Position numbers and translations under genes: made by a program
In this document: one piece after another, positions 54,529 to 62,867 of the stretch
How the letters are laid out: every line of letters begins with the position of its first letter
Position numbering within the stretch: the first letter of the stretch is position 1
The notes under the pieces: model-generated
Seen by the model: only the letters and a program-made list of their open reading frames with translations
The model's database searches: none
What the model was told of the DNA's origin: nothing
Assembly: GCF_016765655.2 (NCBI RefSeq)
Contig: NZ_CP086106.1
Location: 5,540,501-5,604,500 of the forward strand
Source of the DNA: Skermanella mucosa
GTDB lineage: Bacteria > Pseudomonadota > Alphaproteobacteria > Azospirillales > Azospirillaceae
Reading direction: 5' to 3'
DNA length: 64,000 bases

Positions 54529-55773
54529 TCACCTGCCCGCCTCCGCCGTGGCGGGTGCGTCCACGAGGCGGCGGTAGAGGCCGGCGACCCGGTCGCCGAT
54601 GACGGCCAGGGAAAAACGCGTCTCGACCAGTTCGCGCGCGGCGGCGCCGTAGCGCCGGCGCAACTCGTCGGACGACGCCAGCCGCTCCAGGGCACGGGCC
54701 AGGGCCTCCGTGTCGCCCAGCGGCACGGTCAGCCCGTTGACCCCGTCCACGACGACGTCGCGGCAGCCCGGAACGTCGGTCGCGACCATCGGGCGTCCGC
54801 ACGCCGCCGCCTCCAGAAGGCTGACCGGCAAGCCCTCGCGGCGCGACGGCAGCACGGCGACATGGGCCTTCGCCCAGACCTCCTCGGCGATCCGGTCGAC
54901 ATGGCCGAGCCAGGTGATGCCGGGCTCCCGGTTCCAGGCCTCGAGCTGTTCCTCGGGGATGGCCGTCGGGTTGCGGCCGTCCTGCCGGCCGACCAGCAGC
55001 AGTTCCGCGTCCGGCACCGCCGCGCGCACCTTCCGGAACGCTTCGACCAGCGGGGCCAGGCCCTTGTCCTCGATCATGCGCGTGGTGATCGCGATCGTCA
55101 CCGGTCCGGCGGGGAACGGCAGGACCGGATAGCGGTCGAGATCCAGGCCGGTGCCGCCGATCACATGGATATGGTCGGGCCGGCGGAGCTTCCAGCCCAT
55201 TAGCACGTCGCGGTCCGTCCCGTTCATGGTCACCAGGTGGACCTCGTGACCCGCGAAGGCGGCCCGCATGCCCAGCATCACCAGCGGCCGCAGCAGCCGT
55301 GCCTTCAGGTGGCTGGAGGAGAACAGGTATCCAAGCCCGGCGAAATGGTCGAGGATGCGGATGCCCCCGACCAGCCGGGCGGCCAGGGTGCCGATCAGGA
55401 TCGGTTTCATGCCGACGCAATGGATCAGGTGGGGCCGCTCCCGCCGCAGGTAGGCGACCAGGGCCGAGGCGATCCGGACGTCGTTCAGGACGTTGAGGCC
55501 GGAGCGGTCCAGCCGCAGCGGGACGACCTCGAAGCCCGCCCGCTCGATCCGCGCGCGGTCGGACCCGACATTGCAGATCACCGTGATGCGGTATCCCCGC
55601 TCCTTCAGCCGCACGGCGAGGTTCAGCCAGTGCAGGCAGAACCACCAGTCCTCGGACACGAAGAAGACCACCTTCATGGCCTGCGCCGCGGGCCGGGGCG
55701 GAACGGCGGGGAGATTGTCGGGTCCGTCGTCTTCAGGCATCGTCGGGCGTCGGCGAACAGTCCTGACATTCAT
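54529..55773 (-). CDS. Glycosyltransferase family 4
   Basis: A 414-residue GT-B enzyme. The N-terminal domain starts KVVFFVSEDWWFCLHWLNLAVRLKERGYRITVICNV. The C-terminal donor-binding domain has PVTIAITTRMIEDKGLAPLVEAFRKV and LPSRREGLPVSLLEAAACGRPMVATDVPGCRDVV with the conserved Glu. A GGAGCAGAAC precedes the ATG. It is followed by the GT2 gene at 11 bases, so both act in one pathway. The acceptor is unknown. Confidence 0.9.
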   Translation of the reverse strand: MNVRTVRRRPTMPEDDGPDNLPAVPPRPAAQAMKVVFFVSEDWWFCLHWLNLAVRLKERGYRITVICNVGSDRARIERAGFEVVPLRLDRSGLNVLNDVRIASALVAYLRRERPHLIHCVGMKPILIGTLAARLVGGIRILDHFAGLGYLFSSSHLKARLLRPLVMLGMRAAFAGHEVHLVTMNGTDRDVLMGWKLRRPDHIHVIGGTGLDLDRYPVLPFPAGPVTIAITTRMIEDKGLAPLVEAFRKVRAAVPDAELLLVGRQDGRNPTAIPEEQLEAWNREPGITWLGHVDRIAEEVWAKAHVAVLPSRREGLPVSLLEAAACGRPMVATDVPGCRDVVVDGVNGLTVPLGDTEALARALERLASSDELRRRYGAAARELVETRFSLAVIGDRVAGLYRRLVDAPATAEAGR

Positions 55774-55849
55774 GTTCTGCTCCGGGCGCGCCCGCCGATT
55801 TATGGAATTGGTGAAAGTACCGGTTAACTAATCGTGAATGGGATCGTTG

Positions 55850-56530
55850 TCAAAGATAACCGCAGGCGGCCAGATCGTCGCGCATATGGGGCGGCGGCGG
55901 CGCCACCGCCGTGATCGGCGGCGTTGCGGCATGCAGCGGCAGCGTCACGGAGCGGGCGAGCAGCCGCAGGGGGCCATTCTCCCCCTCCCCTTCGCCGCCA
56001 TAGAACGGGTCGCCCAGGATCGGCGTGCCGAGCGAGGCGCAATGGATGCGGAGCTGGTGGGTGCGGCCGGTCAGCGGCTTCAGCTCCAGCCAGCTGATCC
56101 CCGCCCCGGCACCGAGCACGCGGTACTCGGTCGCCGCCGGCAGCCCGGCCGGGTCGGGCCTGATGCGCCAGCCGCCCGTCTCGGGCAGCACCTTGAGCAG
56201 GGGCAGGTCGACGCGCCCCTGGTCGGCCGGCGGAAGCCCGCGCACTACCGCCCAATAGGTCTTCCCGACCAGCCCGCGCGCGAACAGCCGCCCCAGCTTC
56301 TTCAATGCCTTCTGGTGCCGTCCCAGCACCAGGCACCCGCTGGTGTCGCGGTCAAGCCGGTGGGCCAGCGCCGGCGGCCTTGCCATCTCGAACCACAGGC
56401 CGGGGAGGAAGTCGCCCAGGCTGCCCTGGCCGCGCGGCCCGGGATGGACCAGCAGCCCGGCGGGCTTGTCCAGGATCAGCACGTCGTGGTCCAGGTGCAG
56501 TACCCGGGCGCGCAGTTCCTCCGCGGTCAC
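55850..56530 (-). CDS. RluA-family pseudouridine synthase
   Basis: A 226-residue enzyme. It has VLILDKPAGLLVHPGP and the catalytic HRLDRDTSGCLVLGR with the Asp nucleophile, then KTYWAVVRG and LELKPLTGRTHQLRIHCASLGTPILGD. It isomerises uridine in rRNA or tRNA. It starts at GTG 30 bases after the lipoprotein stop. No S4 domain is present, so it is closer to the RluA/TruC branch. Target base unknown. Confidence 0.9.
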   Translation of the reverse strand: MTAEELRARVLHLDHDVLILDKPAGLLVHPGPRGQGSLGDFLPGLWFEMARPPALAHRLDRDTSGCLVLGRHQKALKKLGRLFARGLVGKTYWAVVRGLPPADQGRVDLPLLKVLPETGGWRIRPDPAGLPAATEYRVLGAGAGISWLELKPLTGRTHQLRIHCASLGTPILGDPFYGGEGEGENGPLRLLARSVTLPLHAATPPITAVAPPPPHMRDDLAACGYL

Positions 56531-56559
56531 GATCGGAAAGCCTTCGGCATCTCGGTCAC

Positions 56560-57630
56560 TCAGCCTGACGGGATGGTGATGACGGGAAGGGGGGATTCCC
56601 CCGACGTCTGCATGACGGCCGCCAGCAGCATCAGCAGCCCGAAGACGCGTTTGGACATGAAATCGTCGTTCCGAACATAGTACCAGGCGCCGTCGTATTC
56701 CACGGCGACGAAGGCGCCCTCGGGACGGGCGGATCGCGACTCGATGCGCAGGGAATTGTCGGCCGGACGCCGGGGCGAGCGGGTCGGATAGGTCCGCCCC
56801 TCCCGGACGGCGGCCTCGGGCACCTGGATCTCGTCGGCGACCGTGTTGAGGATTTCGATCAGCGAGCGGGTATAGATCGAGATCTCGTCGGACCGGTCCT
56901 GGCGGAACCCGAACACGATCCGGAACTTGCGGGCGGACGGGTCGAGCCGGAGAAGCCGCAGCAGCCTGGTGGCCCGGGGGTCGAGCCTGCCGTCGGCCTC
57001 GTCGACCAGCAGGGAGACCTGCCGGTGGTCGCCGTGGCCCCTGAATTCCAGGCCGAGCATGCCCGCGGCCCTCAGCTCCTCCATCAGTTCCAGGGCTTCC
57101 CGGTTGCGCCACCCTTCCGGCCTCGCCCCCTCCCGCGCCGGCCCGACGGGAATGCCGTTCAGGCTCTTGATCGCCAGCCGCAGTGTCGCGTCGGCCGGAG
57201 CGCCCGTCGTCAGCATCGCGACCAGTTCATAGGGCGGCAGCGGCGTCAGCAGCATCCTGGCATAGTCGGCGCCGCGGACAGGGTTGTAGGTGATCGTCGG
57301 GCGGTCGCTGAAGGTGCCGCCGATCCCGACCGAGACGTCGTCCCGGAACCAGTATTCGGGCCGGACCAGGTTGGTGCCCAGATCGACCCGCCCCTCGACC
57401 GAGTAGCCGGCGACGATCTGGCCGACCGTGCTCAGGGTCGGGGTATCGCCGAAGCGCAGCTTCACGATGTTCAGCAGCATCTCGCGCTGGGCCGACTGGG
57501 CGGTCGCCTGGGCATAGTCGAGGCCGTCCCAGCCGATCGCCCGCGGGCCGACCCCGGAACAGCCCGGCAGGGCCAGCAATCCGCCGCACAGGATCCAGAC
57601 GGCCCGCCGGGGACCTCTTCGCAGGGGCAT
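56560..57630 (-). CDS. Hypothetical lipoprotein, 356 residues
   Basis: A 356-residue exported protein with lipobox LLALPGCSG (Cys near residue 24). After the lipid anchor it shows QREMLLNIVKLRFGDTPTLSTVGQIVAGYS, FSDRPTITYNPVRGADYARMLLTPLPP and RNREALELMEELRAAGMLGLEFRG. It ends with a hydrophobic stretch (FGLLMLLAAVMQTSG). Codon use is typical and the ATG is preceded by AGAGGAGAGG. Similar lipoproteins of unknown function are known in proteobacteria. It heads the run that includes RluA and the two glycosyltransferases. Confidence 0.8.
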   Translation of the reverse strand: MPLRRGPRRAVWILCGGLLALPGCSGVGPRAIGWDGLDYAQATAQSAQREMLLNIVKLRFGDTPTLSTVGQIVAGYSVEGRVDLGTNLVRPEYWFRDDVSVGIGGTFSDRPTITYNPVRGADYARMLLTPLPPYELVAMLTTGAPADATLRLAIKSLNGIPVGPAREGARPEGWRNREALELMEELRAAGMLGLEFRGHGDHRQVSLLVDEADGRLDPRATRLLRLLRLDPSARKFRIVFGFRQDRSDEISIYTRSLIEILNTVADEIQVPEAAVREGRTYPTRSPRRPADNSLRIESRSARPEGAFVAVEYDGAWYYVRNDDFMSKRVFGLLMLLAAVMQTSGESPLPVITIPSG

Positions 57631-57801
57631 GCCCTCTCCTCTTCCGTCGCCTCGCGGGAGTGTGCAGGGCCGAGGCGGGATCGGCCAGCGCCCCTTGGCG
57701 GCGCATCGGGAGAGCCGGGTTGCCATCGCCCGGCTAAATTGGGTTAACTTCGGCCCGAACACGCCTCGACGGTGTTGAACAGACCCAACGGAAAAGATGT
57801 C

Positions 57802-58113
57802 ATGAACTTCGTCACGCCGAACGACTTCACCGCCGACCGCGCCTGGGGAGCGCTCGACATCGCCGAGATCGACGGCGCCACCGTCCGCCTGCACTGGACC
57901 GACCAGCCCTATGTCTGGCACGTCAACGACGGGCCGGAAGTGTTCGTCGTGCTGGACGGCATCGTCGACATGAAGTTCGGCGACCCCGCCGCCCCGCTGG
58001 TGCGCCGGATGACGAAGGGCGACATCTTCCACGCCGCCGAGGGCGAAGCCCACGTGGCGCACCCCGAAGGCGTCGCCCGCGTTCTCGTGATCGAGCGCAA
58101 GGGCAGCGTCTGA
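57802..58113 (+). CDS. Small cupin-domain protein
   Basis: A 103-residue single-domain cupin. VWHVNDGPEVFVVLDGIVDMKFG gives motif 1 and GDIFHAAEGEAHVAHPEG motif 2, with candidate metal ligands. Its substrate is unknown. The ATG follows GGAAAAGATGTC. Its stop is one base before the GTG of the potassium channel, so the two genes are coupled, suggesting a functional link. Confidence 0.88.
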   Translation: MNFVTPNDFTADRAWGALDIAEIDGATVRLHWTDQPYVWHVNDGPEVFVVLDGIVDMKFGDPAAPLVRRMTKGDIFHAAEGEAHVAHPEGVARVLVIERKGSV

Positions 58114-58114
58114 G

Positions 58115-59179
58115 GTGGCGGGCGGGAAGACGCGCCGCCGCGCCCGCCGCCGCAAGCCGGGCGGTCTGGTCCTCCATGTGAACTCCAGCCTTTCCCCCGA
58201 GAAGAAGCTGCTGGTGCGGGGAGGCATCATCCTCGCGCTGGTCTTCACCGTGATGGGGATCTTCTGGTTCGACCGCGAAGGGCTGAAGGACAATCTCGAC
58301 GGGCACATCAGCTTCAGCGACATCCTCTACTTCACCGCCGTCACCGTCACCACGGTCGGCTACGGCGACATCGTCCCGGTCACCGACACCGCCAGGCTGA
58401 TCGACGCCTTCGCCGTCACGCCGATCCGCATCTTCATCTGGTTCATCTTCCTGGGCACGGCCTACGAGTTCGTCGTGCAGAAGATCGTCGAGGATTTCCG
58501 CATGAGCCGCATCCAGCAGAATCTCCGGGACCACGTCGTGCTGTGCGGGTTCGGGCACAGCGGCATGATCGCCGCCCGGGAGATGATCGCCAAAGGACAT
58601 CCCGACGACGCGGTCGTCGCCATCGACGTGTCGGAGGAACGGGTCCGCGCCGCCGCCGACGCGGGATTCATCGGGCTGCTCGGCGACGCCACCAGCGAGG
58701 AGCTGCTGACCATGGCCTGCGTCGACAGCGCCAAGGCGGTGCTCGTCAACACCCGGCGCGACGACACCAACATCCTGGTCATCCTGACCGTGCGGCACCT
58801 GTCGTCGAGCACCCGGATCGTCGCCAGCATCCGGGACGAGGAGAACATCAAGCTCGCCCGGCTGAGCGGCGCCGACCTGGTGGTGACCCCGACCCGGATC
58901 GGCGGCTACCTGCTGGCCGACGCGGTCGCCTCGCAGCATGCCACGCCGTTCCTGTGCGACCTGATGTCGGCCGGCGGGCACATGGTCATGAAGGAACACC
59001 CGGCGGGTCCCGAGGATATCGGCAGGACCATGGCGGAGGTGGCCTCGGGGGTGGTCGTCCACGTCCATTCCAACGGGCGGGAGATCCCGTTCATCGATCG
59101 CGAGCGCTACGTCATCCGCGAAGGCGACCGGCTGCTGATGATCTGCCCGTCGTCCGGGGACAAGCCGAAGTCCGGCTGA
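58115..59179 (+). CDS. Potassium channel protein with RCK (TrkA-N/C) domains
   Basis: A 354-residue protein with two membrane segments flanking the selectivity filter TVGYGD (80-85), followed by an RCK domain opening CGFGHSGMIAARE near residue 142 and a TrkA-C domain (about 260-350). The N terminus is highly basic (KTRRRARRRKPGG). It starts at GTG one base after the cupin stop. It most likely gates K+ flux in response to a nucleotide or ion ligand. Length fits Kch/MthK-like channels. Confidence 0.92.
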   Translation: MAGGKTRRRARRRKPGGLVLHVNSSLSPEKKLLVRGGIILALVFTVMGIFWFDREGLKDNLDGHISFSDILYFTAVTVTTVGYGDIVPVTDTARLIDAFAVTPIRIFIWFIFLGTAYEFVVQKIVEDFRMSRIQQNLRDHVVLCGFGHSGMIAAREMIAKGHPDDAVVAIDVSEERVRAAADAGFIGLLGDATSEELLTMACVDSAKAVLVNTRRDDTNILVILTVRHLSSSTRIVASIRDEENIKLARLSGADLVVTPTRIGGYLLADAVASQHATPFLCDLMSAGGHMVMKEHPAGPEDIGRTMAEVASGVVVHVHSNGREIPFIDRERYVIREGDRLLMICPSSGDKPKSG

Positions 59180-59185
59180 CCCGCG

Positions 59186-61411
59186 TCAGCTGGTCTTGGC
59201 GGCGGTCCGCCGGCGCGGCGGCTTGCCGCCTCCCTTGGCGGCGGGTTTGCCCGGCCGCTGGGGATGGTGGTAGCGGTGCTTGGCCTGCACCGGCCGGCCG
59301 GCGGCGCGGTCTTCCAGGCGGCCGGCATGGCAGGCGTCGCAGATCCGGAACCGGTGGGCCGCCTTCAGGGTGGCGCCGCAGGACGGGCAGGCGCGCGGCA
59401 GGCTGCGGGCGGCCAGGGTCCGCTCGATGAAGGAATTCAGCTCCTGCCGGCGCTCCAGGCACAGGTCCATCTCGGGATAGGCGTCCGGGAAGCGGTAGGC
59501 CAGCCAGGCATAGGCGGTCAGGTCCTTCACCGCCTTCTCCGACGCCTCCAGCTCCACGTCGGTGCCGGTGTCGTGGGTGAAGCGGCCGGAGACGCCGGGG
59601 CTCGGGTTGGGCTGGCCCCGGCCCTGGTTGACCGCCCACATGCGGAGCAGCCGGAGCTGGTTGGGGTCGCGCACGTCGATCGGGCAGCGCGACAGCAGGT
59701 CGCGGGTCTCCAGCGGCAGCTTCGCGTGGTCCACCGCCAGCGCCGCCTGGATACGCCCTTCCAGGTCGGTCATCCGGAAGGTCTGGTGGGCGCGCAGCAG
59801 CTCCTGCCCCGCCGTGCGCAGCACCCGGGCGAGGCTGTCGGTCCCCAGCTCGTGGGCGATCGCCTTGACGTGCGAGGTCGCCGGCGAGATCCACGGCCGC
59901 GGGTCCTCCGGATCGACCGGCTTGGAGGTCAGGGCACGCCGGACCGGGCTGATGTTCTCGCCCTCCAGCACCGCGACGCGGCCCTCCTCGTGCATGCCGA
60001 AGCGCCCCGCCCGGCCGCCGATCTGGCGGACCTCCGGCGGCAGCAGGTCGCGCTCCTCCCGGCCGTCGTACTTGCGGGTGGTGGACAGGATGATGCGGGC
60101 GATCGGCAGGTTCAGGCCCATGCCGATCGCGTCGGTCGCGACCAGCACGTCGGCCTGCCCCTCGCGGAACCGGCGCGCCTCGGCGCGGCGCACCTCGGGC
60201 GACAGCGCGCCGTAGATCACCGCGACCGAGTGGCCGCGCTGGAGCAGCTCGGCGCGCAAGCCCAGCACGTCGCGGCGGGAGAAGGCGACCAGCGCGTCGG
60301 CCCGGCGGATGTCGCCCAGCGAGACGCCGCCCTCCTGGACGCGGAGCGGCGACTTGCGGGTGAACTCGACGATCTCCAGCTCCTCCCCCGTCGCCGCGGC
60401 GAGCCGCTGGATATAGGGGATCGCGTCGGCCGACCCGGTCATGATGATCTCGGAGGCGGCCATGCCGGCCACGGCGGCGGTCCAGGCCCAGCCGCGGTCG
60501 TGGTCGCCGATCATCTGGATCTCGTCGATCACGCACACGTCCATGACGCGGTTGGTGTTCGCCATCTCGATGGTGGAGGACACGAAGTCGGCGCCGGGCC
60601 GCACGTCGCGCTCCTCGCCGGTGATCAGGCTGCACGGCCGGCCGCGGGTCTCGATCGCCTCCTGCCCTTCCAGCGCCAGCAGCCGAAGCGGCGCCAGGTA
60701 GGCGCCCTTGCGGCCCTCGGCCAGCCGGTCCATGGCGGCGTGGGTCTTGCCCGAATTGGTCGGCCCGACGAACAGCCGGAGCTTCCGGATCATGGCGCGG
60801 GCCGCCGCGAAGCTGTCGAGATAGACGCCGAGCCCCGACGCGGACTCCAGCGAGGCGCGGCGCACCCGGACGCCGGCGCGGGCCGCCGCCGTCGCGAAAG
60901 CCTCCTCCAGCGCGTCGAGCAGGGTCTCCAGGCGCGGGGTCCGGCCGCCGAAGCCCAGCACGCGCACTAGGTCGTCCGAGAAGGCCTGCGGCTTCCAGGT
61001 GCCGCCGAACGCCTTGGCGCGCTCCGCGACCGATTCGACCCACGCGTCGATCTGCGCCTCGGCCTCCTCGATCCGGCCGGAGCCCTTGACCGCCGCCTTG
61101 ACCCGCCTGGCCAGCGCCTTGATCTCGTTGCGGCCGGCGCCGTCCGGCGTCTCCAGCAGGTCGACCAGCTCGCGCTCGACGTCCTCGACCGGGCCGACCA
61201 CGGTCCGGAAGCGGGATTTAAGCCGGCGCTTCGGGTTGGCGCCGGGGATCACGAAGTCATGGGCGCCGGCGATCGACCAGCGGGCGGGCACGACGTCCAG
61301 GTCGACCTCGATGCCGTCCCCGCGCAGGATGGCCGCCATCGCGCGCAGCGCGTCGCGCCGTTCCAAGCTGTCCGTCAGTTCCGCCATGTCGCGACCATCA
61401 TTTCCTGCCAT
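59186..61411 (-). CDS. SUV3-like ATP-dependent RNA helicase
   Basis: A 741-residue superfamily 2 helicase related to mitochondrial SUV3. Walker A GPTNSGKTHAAM is near residue 217, motif II DEIQM near 297, and motif VI QIGGRAGRFG. The N terminus has an uncharacterised domain (1-200). The C-terminal region has a zinc-ribbon-like CPSCG...CDACH and ends in a basic tail (KPPRRRTAAKTS). It likely unwinds structured RNA in decay or ribosome biogenesis. The start at 61411 or an ATG eight codons later are both possible. Confidence 0.9.
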   Translation of the reverse strand: MAGNDGRDMAELTDSLERRDALRAMAAILRGDGIEVDLDVVPARWSIAGAHDFVIPGANPKRRLKSRFRTVVGPVEDVERELVDLLETPDGAGRNEIKALARRVKAAVKGSGRIEEAEAQIDAWVESVAERAKAFGGTWKPQAFSDDLVRVLGFGGRTPRLETLLDALEEAFATAAARAGVRVRRASLESASGLGVYLDSFAAARAMIRKLRLFVGPTNSGKTHAAMDRLAEGRKGAYLAPLRLLALEGQEAIETRGRPCSLITGEERDVRPGADFVSSTIEMANTNRVMDVCVIDEIQMIGDHDRGWAWTAAVAGMAASEIIMTGSADAIPYIQRLAAATGEELEIVEFTRKSPLRVQEGGVSLGDIRRADALVAFSRRDVLGLRAELLQRGHSVAVIYGALSPEVRRAEARRFREGQADVLVATDAIGMGLNLPIARIILSTTRKYDGREERDLLPPEVRQIGGRAGRFGMHEEGRVAVLEGENISPVRRALTSKPVDPEDPRPWISPATSHVKAIAHELGTDSLARVLRTAGQELLRAHQTFRMTDLEGRIQAALAVDHAKLPLETRDLLSRCPIDVRDPNQLRLLRMWAVNQGRGQPNPSPGVSGRFTHDTGTDVELEASEKAVKDLTAYAWLAYRFPDAYPEMDLCLERRQELNSFIERTLAARSLPRACPSCGATLKAAHRFRICDACHAGRLEDRAAGRPVQAKHRYHHPQRPGKPAAKGGGKPPRRRTAAKTS

Positions 61412-61546
61412 GCTCCCCTCGTATGGTATGCGGCGACGGCGATATCAACCGTCGCGATGTGCGAATCGGCGCGCTCGGACCTGTTTTTTCCACCCCGCAT
61501 GCTGGTAGGCTGCGGTACGGATCGGGTCCGCGGGAAGGCGAAGGGG

Positions 61547-62572
61547 ATGATCAGGCGAATCGGTATCGGGCTGGCCGGCTGCGCGGCCGTCGGGGCCGCC
61601 CTGTCGGCCGTCGTGTTCCTCGCCGCGCCGGACGACCTGCGCGAGCCGACCGACGAGGAGATCCGCGGCAGCGTCGCCGCGACCGTCCGCGCCCTGGCCC
61701 CGCGCGAGGAGCTGGAGCTGCGACTCGCCGAGAGCCTGAAATCAGGCGATCCGGAGGAGGCCGAGGACTGGTTCCACCTCGCCGGCCTGACCGGCGTGGA
61801 GATCGACCCCGCCCTGCGCCGCGAATTCGACGAGCAGACGGCGCTGCTTCCCACGATGCTGCGCTCGGCCACGGCCGGGGCGGCAGGCTTCGTCACCGGC
61901 GCGGGCGACAGCACCGCCGGGACCGTGGGCGCCTTCCTGTCCGACCTGACCGTTGTCGGCGACCTGCGGGACGCGGCGGCCCAGACCGGCAACATGCTCC
62001 AGGGCGAGCCGGTGGACGAGGTGATCCTGGCCCTGTCCGCCGCCGGGATCGGGCTGACCGCCGCGACCGTTGCGTCCGGCGGCACCGCCCTGCCGGTCAA
62101 GATCGGCGCTTCGGTGGTCAAGATGGCTCACCGGACCGGCCGCATGACCCGGGGCTTCGCCCGGTCGCTCGCGGACCTGGGCCGGCTGAAGGACACCGCG
62201 AAGCTGGAAAGGTCGCTGGAATCGCTGGGCGCCCTGGGCAAGGCGACCTCGCCGCGCGGCGCCCTGACCGTGATGCGCAGCCTGGAACACGTGGACGACC
62301 TGCCCCGGGCCGAGCGGCTGGCCGTCGCCGTAGGCAAGCCCACGGCGGGCGTCTTCAGGGTAGCCGGCCGCCGGGCCTTCGACGGCTTGGCAAAGGTCGC
62401 GGTGCGGTCGGCCGCCGCGGTCTGGGCGCTGGCGGCCCTGCTGATATCCGCCGCGGTCGGGTTCGTCGGCCTCGTGCTGACGGCTCTGGGAATGCTCGGA
62501 ACTCTGAGGATGGTGTGGCGAATGGTCGCCGGCCGGCCCGCCGTCAGCCGATCAGGCGCATCGCGGCCATGA
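61547..62572 (+). CDS. Hypothetical membrane-associated protein with pretoxin-like segment
   Basis: A 341-residue protein with an N-terminal signal anchor (GIGLAGCAAVGAALSAVVFLAA) and two C-terminal hydrophobic segments (VWALAALLISAAVGFVGLVLTALGML). The middle (about 105-195) reads TAGAAGFVTGAGDSTAGT and DLTVVGDLRDAAAQTGNMLQG. It recalls the glycine-rich pretoxin regions of polymorphic toxins, but only loosely. No effector domain is recognised. The ATG follows AAGGCGAAGGGG. It is followed on the other strand by a small membrane peptide. Function unknown. Confidence 0.8.
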   Translation: MIRRIGIGLAGCAAVGAALSAVVFLAAPDDLREPTDEEIRGSVAATVRALAPREELELRLAESLKSGDPEEAEDWFHLAGLTGVEIDPALRREFDEQTALLPTMLRSATAGAAGFVTGAGDSTAGTVGAFLSDLTVVGDLRDAAAQTGNMLQGEPVDEVILALSAAGIGLTAATVASGGTALPVKIGASVVKMAHRTGRMTRGFARSLADLGRLKDTAKLERSLESLGALGKATSPRGALTVMRSLEHVDDLPRAERLAVAVGKPTAGVFRVAGRRAFDGLAKVAVRSAAAVWALAALLISAAVGFVGLVLTALGMLGTLRMVWRMVAGRPAVSRSGASRP

Positions 62573-62645
62573 AAGCGCCCGCCAAGGCGCCCAGTCCCAG
62601 GAAGAAGATGGCTGTCCGCCGGATCGTCTCTGTCACGCCCTGCAT
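62544..62645 (-). CDS. Possible 33-residue membrane peptide
   Basis: Starts MQGVTETIRRT and continues through AIFFLGLGALAGAFMAAMRLIG, a single membrane span. A GGGAGGGATC lies well placed before the ATG. It overlaps the end of the convergent 341-residue gene by 29 bases. A longer version beginning at 62756 is possible but has poorer composition. Low certainty because of its size. Confidence 0.45.
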   Translation of the reverse strand: MQGVTETIRRTAIFFLGLGALAGAFMAAMRLIG

Positions 62646-62726
62646 TGCTGATCCCTCCCCCGACATTATCACGGACGCTTCGGCATCCTTTCTTTTCCGC
62701 CCCAACAGGACGGCGGGGGGATCGTC

Positions 62727-62867
62727 ACGAATATCTCCTACTACGTCAATAGACATTTGTTGGCCGCGGAGGGCGCCGCCTCCCGCGCGGCCTACTTCAT
62801 GCTGCAGCTGCTTGGATCACGGATGGACACGGAGAGCGCCGGGAGACCGGCAAGGAGTAGCGGGTGA
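62727..62867 (+). other. Coding-looking fragment abutting the group II intron
   Basis: The plus-strand frame encodes NISYYVNRHLLAAEGAASRA and AYFMLQLLGSRMDTE with GC-rich third positions and protein-like composition, but no usable start codon was seen. It runs into the intron's 5' region and stops at 62867. It may be the 5' end of a gene interrupted by the intron, or chance. Confidence 0.3.

Noticed and set aside
54518-55645. Fusion of the GT2 frame with upstream sequence into one 830-residue protein
   Set aside because: The upstream part overlaps the real GT4 gene in another frame and is arginine-rich noise. A clear ATG at 54517 gives the family start.
57631-58323. Extension of the lipoprotein frame upstream on the minus strand
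   Set aside because: It crosses the cupin and channel genes on the other strand. The lipobox and ribosome-binding site fix the start at 57630.
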